Shown: positions 26,594 to 35,696 of the stretch, piece after piece | Layout: each line of letters opens with the position of its first letter | Numbering within the stretch: the stretch's first letter is position 1 | Assembly: GCF_902726645.1 (NCBI RefSeq) | Contig: NZ_CACVAO010000001.1 | Location: 3,146,764 to 3,210,763, forward strand | Reading direction: 5' to 3' | DNA from: Halobacillus ihumii | Lineage (GTDB): Bacteria > Bacillota > Bacilli > Bacillales > Halobacillaceae | DNA: 64,000 nt | The notes under the pieces: generated by a model | Told to the model about the DNA's origin: nothing | Database searches by the model: none | What the model saw: the letters and a program-made list of their open reading frames with translations, nothing else | Translations under genes and position numbers: made by a program

Positions 26594-27031
26594 ATGTCTG
26601 AAACTATTTTAACTACAAACAATATTGTCTTAAACGAAAAGTTTGATGGGAAGGAGGAAGCGGTTCGCTTTGTAGGAAACTTGCTTCATAAACAGGGGTA
26701 TGTCGAGGAAGAATACATTGGCCAAATGCTTGAACGGGAAGAAGTAACTTCTACTTACATGGGAAATTATGTAGCCATACCACACGGGACAGAAGACGGA
26801 AAGAAAGCAGTGAAGGAAACAGGAATTACGATTGTAACGGATCCTGAGGGAGTTGACTTTGGTGAAGGGAATATCGTGAAATTACTGATTGGTATTGCGG
26901 GTAAAGGAGATGAGCACTTAGAGGTGTTGTCTCAAATTGCTCTTGTATGCTCTGAAGAAGAGAACATTGATAAAATACTGCAGGCTGATTCCAAGGAAGA
27001 TATTCTTGCCATTTTTGAAGAGGTGAATTAA
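26594..27031 (+). CDS. mtlF: PTS mannitol-specific EIIA component
   Basis: 145-residue cytoplasmic phosphotransferase domain, fructose/mannitol EIIA family. The active His is in YVAIPHGTEDGKKAV (about residue 63), which passes phosphate from HPr to the EIIB domain of MtlA. ATG 26594 is preferred to ATG 26588 because the AAGGAG site would be too close to the latter. It directly abuts mtlD (TAA then ATG). Confidence 0.93.
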   Translation: MSETILTTNNIVLNEKFDGKEEAVRFVGNLLHKQGYVEEEYIGQMLEREEVTSTYMGNYVAIPHGTEDGKKAVKETGITIVTDPEGVDFGEGNIVKLLIGIAGKGDEHLEVLSQIALVCSEEENIDKILQADSKEDILAIFEEVN

Positions 27032-28165
27032 ATGCTGGCGGTTCATTTTGGTGCAGGTAATATCGGAAGAGGCTTCATCGGTGCTTTATTATATAAGGCA
27101 GGTTACGAAATCGCATTTGTTGACGTTAATGGCGAGCTTATCGATCAAATAAATGATAGAAAAAGATATACGGTTGAGCTGGCCGGATCTGATGAAGCAT
27201 TAGAAGTGACAAACATATCAGGCGTCAATAGTTTGACTCACCCAGAAGAGGTCGTAGAACAGATTAAACAAGCAGACCTCATTACAACGGCCGTAGGTCC
27301 TTCAATTCTACCAAAAGTGGCTCCTTTGATAGCTGAGGGATTAAAGAATAGAGCAACTGCTGTTAATGTGATTGCATGTGAAAACATGATCGGGGGCAGT
27401 GATTTGCTTAAGAAACACGTGCTTTCACACTTAACCCAAGAAGAAGCAGCACGTGTAGAGGAAAGAACAGGTTTTCCTAATGCCGCAGTCGATCGAATCG
27501 TTCCGGGGCAAGCCCATGACGATAAATTGAAAGTGACTGTCGAGCCTTATTTTGAATGGGTAGTGGATTCATCCTCATTTAAAGGTGAGACTCCAGAAAT
27601 CGACGGGTTAAAACTTGTGGAAGATCTGACTCCCTATATAGAAAGAAAGTTATTTACAGTGAATACAGGACATGCTGTCGCCGCCTATTTAGGTAGTTAT
27701 TATGGACTGCAAACGATCAATCAGGCCTTACATGACGATCGAATTCTTCCTAAAATAAAAGGGGCCTTAGATGAGTCAGGCGATGTCCTCATTAAAAAAT
27801 ATGGATTTACAAAAGGTGAGCATGAACAGTATATAGAAACAATATTATCAAGGTTTGCGAACCCGGAATTATCGGACGAAGTGTCTCGAGTCGGTCGCGC
27901 TCCGAAGCGTAAACTGGGAGCAAATGACCGCTTAATTCGTCCGGCTGTTGAATATGTCGAATGGAATAAGGAAACACCGGTTCATTTAGTTGAAGTCATT
28001 GCAGCGGCCTTACTCTACAAACAGGACCAAGATCAGGAAGCAGAAGAGATTCAAGTCTTAGTAAAAGAAAAAGGGGTTAAAGCTGCCCTGATGGAAGTAT
28101 CTGAACTCAAAGAAGGGCATCCTTTACTTCAATCCGTAGAAAAACAATTTCAATCCATGCAATGA
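27032..28165 (+). CDS. mtlD: Mannitol-1-phosphate 5-dehydrogenase
   Basis: 377-residue NAD-dependent enzyme oxidising mannitol-1-phosphate to fructose-6-phosphate. The N-terminal nucleotide site is HFGAGNIGRGFIG (residues 5-17); the catalytic region has ERKLFTVNTGHAVAAYLG (Lys and His, near 208-225). It completes the mannitol pathway begun by MtlA and MtlF. Start at ATG 27032 immediately after the mtlF stop; the ribosome site GAGGTG is inside mtlF. A strong terminator ends the operon. Confidence 0.94.
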   Translation: MLAVHFGAGNIGRGFIGALLYKAGYEIAFVDVNGELIDQINDRKRYTVELAGSDEALEVTNISGVNSLTHPEEVVEQIKQADLITTAVGPSILPKVAPLIAEGLKNRATAVNVIACENMIGGSDLLKKHVLSHLTQEEAARVEERTGFPNAAVDRIVPGQAHDDKLKVTVEPYFEWVVDSSSFKGETPEIDGLKLVEDLTPYIERKLFTVNTGHAVAAYLGSYYGLQTINQALHDDRILPKIKGALDESGDVLIKKYGFTKGEHEQYIETILSRFANPELSDEVSRVGRAPKRKLGANDRLIRPAVEYVEWNKETPVHLVEVIAAALLYKQDQDQEAEEIQVLVKEKGVKAALMEVSELKEGHPLLQSVEKQFQSMQ

Positions 28166-28172
28166 CCATTTA

Positions 28173-28208
28173 AAAATCCTCTCTAGGAGTACTCCTAGAG
28201 AGGATTTT
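28173..28208. terminator. Perfect 36-base palindromic bidirectional terminator
   Basis: A fully symmetrical sequence with arms AAAATCCTCTCTAGGAGT, between convergent mtlD and the PilZ gene. The PilZ stop codon lies inside its right arm. Confidence 0.85.
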
Positions 28209-28554
28209 GCTGCTTCTGATATTCCTTTAGAACTTTTATTACCTCATCATGGTGATCGTCGAGGAAACGAAGTCCATAATGATAAGTCGTACCAACTTGT
28301 TTAGTCCAGACAATTTCCGAAATAAAGTGCAACGTATGGTGAAGAATCGTCGTTTCAAGAAAAAGCTGAATATTTCGCTTAGCTGGAAGTTTAAAACTGG
28401 TAGCAAGAAGCAGACCGCCGGCACTTATATTAACAATCTGTCCGCTGCCTTGTGAAGGATAAGCCGATTCCTCATTGTGATTGACCACTTTGAAATATGC
28501 TGGAATCATTTCTTTAAAATCATACCTCAGAATCTCTTGCCGTTTATAGCGCAT
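28195..28554 (-). CDS. PilZ-domain protein
   Basis: 119-residue single-domain PilZ protein. The c-di-GMP binding elements are RYKRQEILRY at residues 2-11 and the NISAGG motif (N/DxSxxG form) near residue 43. It would act as a small cytoplasmic effector of c-di-GMP; the target is unknown. Start ATG 28554 follows a weak AGGATGAT site. Its last codons and stop lie in the palindromic terminator shared with mtlD. Confidence 0.78.
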   Translation of the reverse strand: MRYKRQEILRYDFKEMIPAYFKVVNHNEESAYPSQGSGQIVNISAGGLLLATSFKLPAKRNIQLFLETTILHHTLHFISEIVWTKQVGTTYHYGLRFLDDHHDEVIKVLKEYQKQQNPL

Positions 28555-28706
28555 AGGATCATCCTTTCTCGTTAGGTTTTATACATGAAGACTAGATTTG
28601 TTCACTTTCTATTCGCTCCTTCCCACAATAGCCCCGTTTGTTGAATCTGAGTAAAGTTCCGTGTTCTTAATATGTAAGGGGGTAGGAAACCACTCACTTT
28701 CCGCGA

Positions 28707-28845
28707 GGCTGGGACAAAAGTGTTTTATCAAATAGAAGTCCGAACTATAGAAACTATGATGGGTGCATATAAACCGCTACGAAAATATACTTCGCTTTCC
28801 GCGGCCCCACGTCCTGTGGGGCCATTGAAAGCGAGTTATTTCCTC
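28707..28845. repeat. Dispersed intergenic repeat, copy 2
   Basis: Begins GAGGCTGGGACAAA and follows copy 1 (5558) through TCCGAACTA, AAACCGCTACGAA and ATATACTTCGCTTTCCGCGG; then GGCCCCACGTCCTGTGGGGCC forms a hairpin and GAAAGCGA closes the unit. It fills most of the gene-free gap 28555-28998. Confidence 0.75.
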
Positions 28846-28998
28846 AACCACCTTCTCCTCATCCAAAATTATAGGAAAATTATAACATGACCGATTAAGG
28901 AAACCTATACTTTATAACTGTCTATAATCTTTGCAAATTTCTGATACAATAGAAGTGATTTATAGAGACGTAAAAAACGATTGAAAAGGATGGTCGGG

Positions 28999-30774
28999 AT
29001 GACAGTTTATAAACCAACTTGGGATTTAGATACTATCTTCAAAGGGGGAAGCCGCTCAGAAGAATTGAAAGGGTACATAGAAGAGACAGAAACTCTTTTA
29101 AGCGAATTAGAAAAGCTCGTTTATCAATTTTTGCCACCGAAAAACCCTGAGCAGACAGACCAGCTGACCTCAATTATTGATAAACTCCAGGTAACATCAA
29201 AGCATTTGGGAGAGTTTGGTGCCTTTGTAAGCTGTTTGACAGCTCAAAATGTCGATGATAAAGCGGCTGGATCTTTAGTCACGAAACGAAGTGAACTAGA
29301 CGCATGGTTCAGGAATGTTATGACTGAGTTTGATCAGAAATTAGTTCAAATCGACGCACATGTTTGGGGGAGTATGCTGAAAATCCCATCTCTTGCCGAA
29401 TTGGCGTTCGTGTTGGAAGAACGCAGACAACAAGTGAAGGATAAGCTGGATGCCACTCAAGAGTCATTAATGAATGACTTATCAGTAGATGGCTATCATG
29501 CGTGGGGACAAATGTACGATACGATCGTTGGGAAAATGAAGATAGAATTGGATGGGGAGACGTTATCAGTTGGTCAAGCTGCTAATAAGTTGGATTCTTC
29601 TGATCGAGATCAGCGAAAAAAAGTATTTGATGAACTCCAAGGTATCTGGACCGAACAATCGGATTTGTTCACAGAAACACTGAACCATCTCTCGGGTTTC
29701 AGGCTGCAAACTTACAAGCACCGGGGATGGGATGACGTTTTAAAAGAACCGCTTGAATATAATCGCATGAGTGAAAAGACATTAACCACTATGTGGGAAA
29801 CAATCTCAAAGTATAAAGAGCATTATAAAGAGTTTTTACAGAGAAAAGCGCAATTACTCGGCCAAGAGAAACTGAGCATGTATGATGTGGGAGCCCCCCT
29901 CGGGGATAGTAATCAGAACATGAATTATAATGAAGGGGCACAGTTCATCATTGAACAATTTGAGAAATTCAGTCCCAAGCTTGCGGAATTCACTTCAATG
30001 GCTTTTGACAAGCAGTGGATTGAAGCGGAAGATCGGCCTGGGAAACGTCCAGGAGGATTTTGTACGAGTTTTCCGGACAGCGAACAAACCAGGATATTTA
30101 TGACCTATTCGGGGTCCCTTTCTAATGTAGCCACACTGGCTCATGAACTTGGACATGCCTATCACCAGCATGTCATGAACGAGCTGCCGATCATGAATCA
30201 AGGATATGCGATGAATGTGGCAGAAACAGCTTCTACGTTTGCTGAAATGATTGTGGCTGATGCCGCGGTAAAAAATGCCGGCAATGAGGATGAAAAAATA
30301 GCGTTACTTGAAGATAAAATTCAACGCAGTGTTGCATTTTTCATGAACATTCATTCTCGCTTTCTTTTTGAAACAAGATTTTACGAAGAACGAAAACAGG
30401 GAACAGTTTCTACTGAACGGTTAAACGAATTAATGGTGGAGGCACAGAAAGAGGCCTATGCAGACAGCTTAGATGAATATGACCCAACATTTTGGGCCTC
30501 AAAACTTCATTTCCACATTACAGATGTTCCTTTTTATAACTTTCCTTATACATTTGGTTATTTATTCAGTCTTGGTGTGTATGCGAAAGCAATTGAGGGA
30601 GGCCGCGATTTTGAGGATCAATATATCGCTCTTCTGCAAGATACAGGGCGTATGACGGTGGAAGAGCTGGCTCACAAGCATTTGGATGTTAATCTTGAAA
30701 AGCCGGATTTTTGGGAACATGCGCTTGAGCTTTGCCGGGCAGATGTGGAAGAATTTCTAAAGCTCACGTCATAA
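28999..30774 (+). CDS. M3-family oligoendopeptidase (PepF type)
   Basis: 591-residue zinc metallopeptidase. The active site is LAHELGHAYHQ with His382, Glu383 and His386; the third ligand Glu is in NVAETASTFAEM. It would hydrolyse oligopeptides in the cytoplasm. Length and motifs fit the M3B oligoendopeptidase F branch. ATG 28999 is preferred, with AAGGATGG upstream; a TTG at 28981 extends it by six residues. The pterin dehydratase gene follows after 32 bases. Confidence 0.9.
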   Translation: MTVYKPTWDLDTIFKGGSRSEELKGYIEETETLLSELEKLVYQFLPPKNPEQTDQLTSIIDKLQVTSKHLGEFGAFVSCLTAQNVDDKAAGSLVTKRSELDAWFRNVMTEFDQKLVQIDAHVWGSMLKIPSLAELAFVLEERRQQVKDKLDATQESLMNDLSVDGYHAWGQMYDTIVGKMKIELDGETLSVGQAANKLDSSDRDQRKKVFDELQGIWTEQSDLFTETLNHLSGFRLQTYKHRGWDDVLKEPLEYNRMSEKTLTTMWETISKYKEHYKEFLQRKAQLLGQEKLSMYDVGAPLGDSNQNMNYNEGAQFIIEQFEKFSPKLAEFTSMAFDKQWIEAEDRPGKRPGGFCTSFPDSEQTRIFMTYSGSLSNVATLAHELGHAYHQHVMNELPIMNQGYAMNVAETASTFAEMIVADAAVKNAGNEDEKIALLEDKIQRSVAFFMNIHSRFLFETRFYEERKQGTVSTERLNELMVEAQKEAYADSLDEYDPTFWASKLHFHITDVPFYNFPYTFGYLFSLGVYAKAIEGGRDFEDQYIALLQDTGRMTVEELAHKHLDVNLEKPDFWEHALELCRADVEEFLKLTS

Positions 30775-30806
30775 TCTTTAAACGTTGAATCAAGGAGGTA
30801 AAATTT

Positions 30807-31103
30807 ATGGAAAAAAGGATACCTGACGAAGAGAAGCAGGAAAAAGTGAATGCATTAGATGGCTGGAAACTGGATGGCAAGTTCATTGTCAAGCGATTTC
30901 GGTTCGGGGATTTTCTAACAGGAATTCAGTTTGTGAATAATGTGGCAGAGTATGCTGAAGATATTCAGCATCATCCGTTTATCAGCATTGATTATAAAAT
31001 GGTCACAGTTAAGTTGACTTCCTGGCAGGCGAAAGGATTGACAGATCTTGATCTCGAATGTGCAGTTAAATATGACAGCCTTTATAAGCAGATAACAGAA
31101 TAG
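30807..31103 (+). CDS. Pterin-4a-carbinolamine dehydratase
   Basis: 98-residue PCD/DCoH-family enzyme. The active-site signature is present as AEDIQHHPFISIDYKMVTV (residues 50-68), with the two His and the Pro, and a later TDLDLECA. It dehydrates 4a-hydroxytetrahydropterin. No aromatic amino-acid hydroxylase is in the window, so its physiological partner is unclear; in bacteria it may serve molybdopterin or pterin recycling. Strong AAGGAGG site. Confidence 0.88.
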   Translation: MEKRIPDEEKQEKVNALDGWKLDGKFIVKRFRFGDFLTGIQFVNNVAEYAEDIQHHPFISIDYKMVTVKLTSWQAKGLTDLDLECAVKYDSLYKQITE

Positions 31104-31113
31104 GAGAACAATT

Positions 31114-31500
31114 ATGCGTGTATTTCTAATCACTTGGTCAGTTGCCTTAGCAGCAGGTGCACTGACCTTTTTCTATCAAACGAAAATTCTTATCAGTCCT
31201 CCTGTGTCATTGGTGGAGGCCGTGATTTTTTGTACGGGGACACTAGTTGCAGCTGCATTCTTTATTTGGGCTTTGAAGGAATCACCAAAGAAGTACATCC
31301 TAGTTATTTCCTGGGCTGCGATCGTCTTTTTCATGTGTGCGCTGCTGCTGGCCATTTTAAATCAAGTTGTGATGAGAAATAATGAAGGGGCGCTTTTCAT
31401 TATGGACGCAGCCTCTGTGGTTGCTTCAGGAGCGGTTGCAGTTTACGGGGGAAATTGTATTAAGTACAAGCGAAAAGAAAGAAGTCGTTCATCGGAGTGA
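31114..31500 (+). CDS. Hypothetical four-span membrane protein
   Basis: 128 residues with four hydrophobic segments (about 4-22, 33-52, 61-85, 95-115) and a basic tail (KYKRKERSRS). No family recognised. It starts ten bases after the pterin dehydratase gene, so the two are probably cotranscribed. The stop codon falls within the following terminator. Confidence 0.65.
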   Translation: MRVFLITWSVALAAGALTFFYQTKILISPPVSLVEAVIFCTGTLVAAAFFIWALKESPKKYILVISWAAIVFFMCALLLAILNQVVMRNNEGALFIMDAASVVASGAVAVYGGNCIKYKRKERSRSSE

Positions 31501-31519
31501 TGAGCGGCTTCTCTTTTTT
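31478..31519 (+). terminator. Intrinsic terminator overlapping a stop codon
   Basis: AGAAGTCGTTCATC / GATGAGCGGCTTCT with GU pairs, then TTTTTT. Confidence 0.8.
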
Positions 31520-31532
31520 GCTTCGTAATTAT

Positions 31533-31679
31533 GTTAGGTTAGAATCTTTCTGCGCTAAGTTAGAATTTTTCTTTGTTAGGGGAGAATAATTCGGTTTTAG
31601 GTCAGAACTCCAATAAGTTTGGGGCGAATCCGTTAGTTTTTGGGCCGAATCATCGGTCGTATGGGCAGAATAAAAATTT
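31533..31679. repeat. Seven-unit degenerate tandem repeat, 21-base period
   Basis: Seven consecutive 21-base units aligned on GTTAGGnnAGAAT-like cores: GTTAGGTTAGAAT, GCTAAGTTAGAAT, GTTAGGGGAGAAT, TTTAGGTCAGAAC, GTTTGGGGCGAAT, TTTTGGGCCGAAT, GTATGGGCAGAAT. The other eight bases of each unit vary freely. It ends within the stop codon of the RluA-family gene. Confidence 0.8.
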
Positions 31680-32613
31680 ACTCGGAATCTAGTAATGCCT
31701 GTACATGATCAAAGGTAAACAAACTTTGTTTCTGTTCTGGTGGCGCGATACATTCTACAAACTCCTCTGTGAACGGATGAGTAAAACTTAATTTCGCGGC
31801 ATGAAGAGCTTGTTTGCCAAGGGAGTGTGCTTCCCCGCCATAAAGTTCGTCGCCAAGCAAAGGGTGACCGGCATAACTTAAGTGGACGCGAATTTGATGA
31901 GTGCGCCCTGTGCCTAGTCTCAGCTTAACGAGAGAGGCTCTCCGATCATCACTATATTGAATCCGTTCGTAAAACGTTTCAGCATGCTGTCCGCCAGCAG
32001 ACACTCTTCTTCGTGCGGGATGATGACGGTCTTTACCAATTGGCTGTACAATTGTACCTTGAGCTGGTTTGATTTTACCGTGCACCCACGCCAAATATGT
32101 TCTGCTAATTTCTCTTCTCTTCAACAAATTGCCCAGCAATGCAATCGCAAGTTCATGTTTCGCAAATAAAATGGCTCCCGAAGTATCACGGTCTAAACGG
32201 TGCACGTACTTTGGAGTGGATTCAATTCCATTAGCCTGGAAATAAAAGGCCACTGCATTAACGAGCGTATTCGTCTGTTCAGGTCTGTTTGGATGAGTAT
32301 CGACTCCTGCTGGTTTATTGACGACGAGTAGGTGATCATCTTCATATAAAATGGTGATGTCAGCATAAGCAGGGGTCACTTCCAATGGACGAGGTTCAAA
32401 CAATTTGATGCGGAGGGAGTCTCCTTCGCTCACATGCGTTTGTTTCCAATGCCTCGATTCATTGTTCAATGTTACACTCCGTTCCGTCCGATGTTTATGA
32501 AGGAGTTTTCTAGGGACTTTCCATTCACTCTTTAGGATCCGTTCAATTGTATAGCAATCCCATTTTTTGGGGATCGTAATTTCAAACCATTCACCCTGAC
32601 GTCTCGTTTTCAT
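31678..32613 (-). CDS. RluA-family RNA pseudouridine synthase
   Basis: 311-residue enzyme converting specific uridines in rRNA or tRNA to pseudouridine. The catalytic Asp is in YVHRLDRDTSGAILFAK (residues 137-153), followed by RTYLAWVHG and the C-terminal GRTHQIRVHL. An S4-like N-terminal region (about 15-75) is present. It resembles the RluD/YhcT-type proteins of bacilli; the exact target base is not inferable. Start ATG 32613 follows AAAAAGGTGA. Confidence 0.88.
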   Translation of the reverse strand: MKTRRQGEWFEITIPKKWDCYTIERILKSEWKVPRKLLHKHRTERSVTLNNESRHWKQTHVSEGDSLRIKLFEPRPLEVTPAYADITILYEDDHLLVVNKPAGVDTHPNRPEQTNTLVNAVAFYFQANGIESTPKYVHRLDRDTSGAILFAKHELAIALLGNLLKRREISRTYLAWVHGKIKPAQGTIVQPIGKDRHHPARRRVSAGGQHAETFYERIQYSDDRRASLVKLRLGTGRTHQIRVHLSYAGHPLLGDELYGGEAHSLGKQALHAAKLSFTHPFTEEFVECIAPPEQKQSLFTFDHVQALLDSE

Positions 32614-32808
32614 TCATTTCACCTTTTTCTCTTAAATCTGTTTCCTATTGTACTGTGAATAGATAGGATTAGAAAGGGTTTGAGAAAAAACCTACCATCT
32701 TCATGTGTACCCGATTCGAATTAAGTGCATAATAGGTATCGACAAATCTCGTTATGTGTTATACTAGACAGGTTGAATAATTTGCGATTTGAAAGAGGTG
32801 TGTGCTTC

Positions 32809-34650
32809 ATGCAACACAGAAACGATATTCGTAACATTGCGATCATCGCACACGTTGACCACGGAAAAACAACGCTTGTGGATCAGATGCTTCGCTATTC
32901 TGGTACATTCCGTGAGAATGAACACGTGGATGACCGTGCTATGGACTCTAATGATTTGGAAAAAGAACGCGGCATTACAATCTTAGCGAAAAATACCGCG
33001 ATTAATTATAATGATGCACGAATTAACATTCTCGATACACCAGGTCACGCCGATTTTGGTGGAGAAGTAGAACGTATTTTAAAAATGGTAGACGGTGTAT
33101 TATTAGTTGTTGACGCTTATGAAGGTTGTATGCCACAGACTCGTTTTGTTTTGAAAAAAGCATTGGAACAAAAGTTAACACCAGTTGTTGTTTTGAACAA
33201 AATTGACCGTCCTAATGCTCGACCTAATGAAGTGATCGACGAAGTTCTTGATTTATTTATCGAGCTTGGTGCAGACGATGAACAGCTGGAGTTTCCTGTT
33301 GTTTATGCGTCCGCATTGAATGGTACGTCCGGTGATGAGCCTGAAGATCAGAACGAAACAATGGATCCGATCTTTAAGCTGATTATGAATAATATTCCGG
33401 CTCCTGTTGATACACAGGATGATCCGCTTCAATTCCAGGTTACGCTCCTTGATTATAACGATTACCTTGGGCGTATTGGAGTTGGACGTGTGTTCCGCGG
33501 AAGTATTAAGGTAGGGCAGCAAGTGTCACTTATGAAGAAAGATGGTTCCGTCAAAAACTTCCGGGTGTCTAAGCTGTTTGGCTTCATTGGTCTGAAACGT
33601 ATCGAGATTGAAGAAGCGAGAGCCGGTGACATTATTGCTCTGGCTGGTATGGAAGACATTAACGTTGGAGAAACGGTTTGTCCGCCAACTCACCAGGAAG
33701 CAATGGAAATTCCGCGTATCGATGAGCCGACCCTTCAAATGACATTCCTAGTGAACAACAGTCCATTTGCAGGCCGCGAAGGAAAGTATGTAACTTCCCG
33801 TCAAATAGAAGAACGTTTATTGACACAATTAGAAACAGACGTAAGTTTGCGTGTTGAACCTACAGATTCTCCTGATGCCTTTACCGTATCAGGACGTGGA
33901 GAGTTACACTTGTCTATTCTTGTGGAAAATATGCGTCGTGAAGGCTTCGAACTTCAGCTTTCCAAGCCGAAAGTTATCTTGAAAGAAGTCGATGGAGTAA
34001 CGTGTGAACCTATGGAACGTGTTCAAATTGATACACCTGAAGAATATCAAGGCGCTGTTATGGAGTCGATTGGAATTCGTAAAGGTGAAATGCAGGACAT
34101 GGTTAACGACGGAAACGGTCAAGTTCGTCTTGAATTCCTCGTACCATCACGTGGCTTAATCGGGTATTCTACTGAATTTATGACACAAACTCGTGGTTAC
34201 GGAATTCTGAACCATACGTTCGATGGCTATGCGCCCCTGAATAAAGGGCAAGTAGGCGGACGTCGCCAAGGTGTGCTTGTTTCTCTTGATAAAGGGAAAT
34301 CTTCTACCTATGGTATTATGAACCTTGAAGACCGCGGCACAATTTTCGTAGAGCCGGGTACAGAGGTTTATGAAGGAATGATCGTAGGCGAACACAGTCG
34401 TGAAAATGACCTAACCGTTAATATTACAAAAGAGAAGCACTTGACTAACGTGCGTTCAGCAACGAAAGATACGACGAGCACCATTAAAAAGACTCGTCAG
34501 CTAACGCTTGAGGAAGCAATCGAGTACTTGGACGATGATGAGTATTGCGAAGTTACACCTGAAGCAGTACGACTTCGTAAGAAATATTTGAATAAAAACG
34601 AACGTGAGAAAATGGCTAAGAAGAAAAAACTTCAGAATGCAGAGTTGTAA
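32809..34650 (+). CDS. typA: Ribosome-associated GTPase BipA/TypA
   Basis: 613-residue translational GTPase, the usual TypA length. G1 is AHVDHGKTT, switch II DTPGHADFGGEVER, G4 NKIDRP and G5 ASALNG; the C-terminal part has the TypA-specific region around GYGILNHTFDGYAP. It binds the 70S ribosome and helps 50S assembly at low temperature or under stress. ATG 32809 after GAAAGAGGTG gives the standard N-terminus; the frame stays open to 32725 without support. A bidirectional terminator follows. Confidence 0.95.
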   Translation: MQHRNDIRNIAIIAHVDHGKTTLVDQMLRYSGTFRENEHVDDRAMDSNDLEKERGITILAKNTAINYNDARINILDTPGHADFGGEVERILKMVDGVLLVVDAYEGCMPQTRFVLKKALEQKLTPVVVLNKIDRPNARPNEVIDEVLDLFIELGADDEQLEFPVVYASALNGTSGDEPEDQNETMDPIFKLIMNNIPAPVDTQDDPLQFQVTLLDYNDYLGRIGVGRVFRGSIKVGQQVSLMKKDGSVKNFRVSKLFGFIGLKRIEIEEARAGDIIALAGMEDINVGETVCPPTHQEAMEIPRIDEPTLQMTFLVNNSPFAGREGKYVTSRQIEERLLTQLETDVSLRVEPTDSPDAFTVSGRGELHLSILVENMRREGFELQLSKPKVILKEVDGVTCEPMERVQIDTPEEYQGAVMESIGIRKGEMQDMVNDGNGQVRLEFLVPSRGLIGYSTEFMTQTRGYGILNHTFDGYAPLNKGQVGGRRQGVLVSLDKGKSSTYGIMNLEDRGTIFVEPGTEVYEGMIVGEHSRENDLTVNITKEKHLTNVRSATKDTTSTIKKTRQLTLEEAIEYLDDDEYCEVTPEAVRLRKKYLNKNEREKMAKKKKLQNAEL

Positions 34651-34654
34651 TTCA

Positions 34655-34693
34655 TAAAAACGTCTGATCCATTTTGGATCAGACGTTTTTTTG
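34655..34693. terminator. Bidirectional terminator between typA and the YtkA-like gene
   Basis: AAAAACGTCTGATCC paired with GGATCAGACGTTTTT around ATTTT; T-runs on both strands. Confidence 0.9.
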
Positions 34694-34695
34694 TG

Positions 34696-35502
34696 TTATT
34701 TAGTTACTTGAACGGTTTCTTCCTGATGACCATGAATCTCTTGTTCAGGTTTTTCGTAATGAATGGTTACTGTGTACTCTCCTTCAGAAGGGAACGTATA
34801 GGCAGCCGTGTACTCACCTGGGTTCATTTCTTCAGCGGGAACGTATTTATGCTTGTCCAGCTGGTCAGAGCTTATTTCAAATTTCACCATAGCGTTTTCA
34901 AATGGTTTCTCTTTGTGATTGATGTGCGTAGTCAGTGTCGATTCCTCAGCTGTTTTAAATTCGTGATCATTCATAAAGTGAACCATGAATGCGCTGTTTC
35001 CATGACCGTGGCTATGCCCCTGAGCTGATTCACTCTCTCCACCGTGACCATGGTCGTCTTCCTTCTTGGCAGCTTCCTTACCTGCTACTTCGACTTCAAC
35101 TTGAGGCATTACATGCATAGTGCTTGTCTGAGTATGAGCAATCACTACATAGGTGCCTGGTTTTTCAAAAGTATAGGCAGCCTCATAGACCCCGCCGTCC
35201 GTATGCTCAGCTTTCACCATATCGGATTGCTCTTGTCCTGCCTCAGAATGCCAGATTTCGAATTCAACAGACTCAGCATCTGTCACCTTTTCTTCACCTT
35301 TGGTAACAACGGCTTGAATGACTGTTTCCTCTTTCAAGGGAAGAGGCTCTTCCTTGAATTGCACCTCAACTTCCGGCATTATGGGTTCTTTACTGCTATT
35401 TGTACTGGAATCTTCACTTGCCTCGTTTTCGGTAGAGGATCCACAAGCCGCAAGTACGAAAATTAATCCAAAAAAGACGATTATGTTTGCTAATTTCTTC
35501 AT
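34696..35502 (-). CDS. His-rich lipoprotein with two YtkA-like domains
   Basis: 268-residue lipoprotein; signal ends LAAC with Cys20 lipidated. Two YtkA/FixH-like beta domains (about 45-140 and 170-265), each closing with a GxYxAAYTF motif (GGVYEAAYTFEKPGTY and GEYTAAYTFPSEGEY), are joined by a His/Asp-rich linker (DDHGHGG, GHSHGHGN). It is probably anchored outside the membrane and may bind a metal through the linker. The function of the YtkA family is not established; a copper or cytochrome-oxidase role is only suggested by relatives. Single gene. Confidence 0.72.
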   Translation of the reverse strand: MKKLANIIVFFGLIFVLAACGSSTENEASEDSSTNSSKEPIMPEVEVQFKEEPLPLKEETVIQAVVTKGEEKVTDAESVEFEIWHSEAGQEQSDMVKAEHTDGGVYEAAYTFEKPGTYVVIAHTQTSTMHVMPQVEVEVAGKEAAKKEDDHGHGGESESAQGHSHGHGNSAFMVHFMNDHEFKTAEESTLTTHINHKEKPFENAMVKFEISSDQLDKHKYVPAEEMNPGEYTAAYTFPSEGEYTVTIHYEKPEQEIHGHQEETVQVTK

Positions 35503-35665
35503 GTCAGAATCTCCTCTATTTTAAGTTAGTCAAATGGTCATACTCATCATAACATGTAGAATCCTGGGATGGCATGCCGTTAAAGCTGGTTGTTGTGGCA
35601 ATGGTGTGACACTGTTTTTTCTACTAAGCAATCGATTCATTTTAACTAATGGATCATAAATTAAA

Positions 35666-35696
35666 AAAAAACTGACCTGAACGGTCAGCTTTTTCT
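35666..35696 (-). terminator. Terminator after bshB2
   Basis: AAAACTGACC / GGTCAGCTTTT hairpin; on the minus strand the T-run lies below 35672, suiting the gene ending at 35697. Confidence 0.7.

Noticed and set aside
31533..31679. CRISPR array
   Set aside because: Units are directly adjacent 21-mers with degenerate cores; there are no constant repeats, unique spacers or cas genes.
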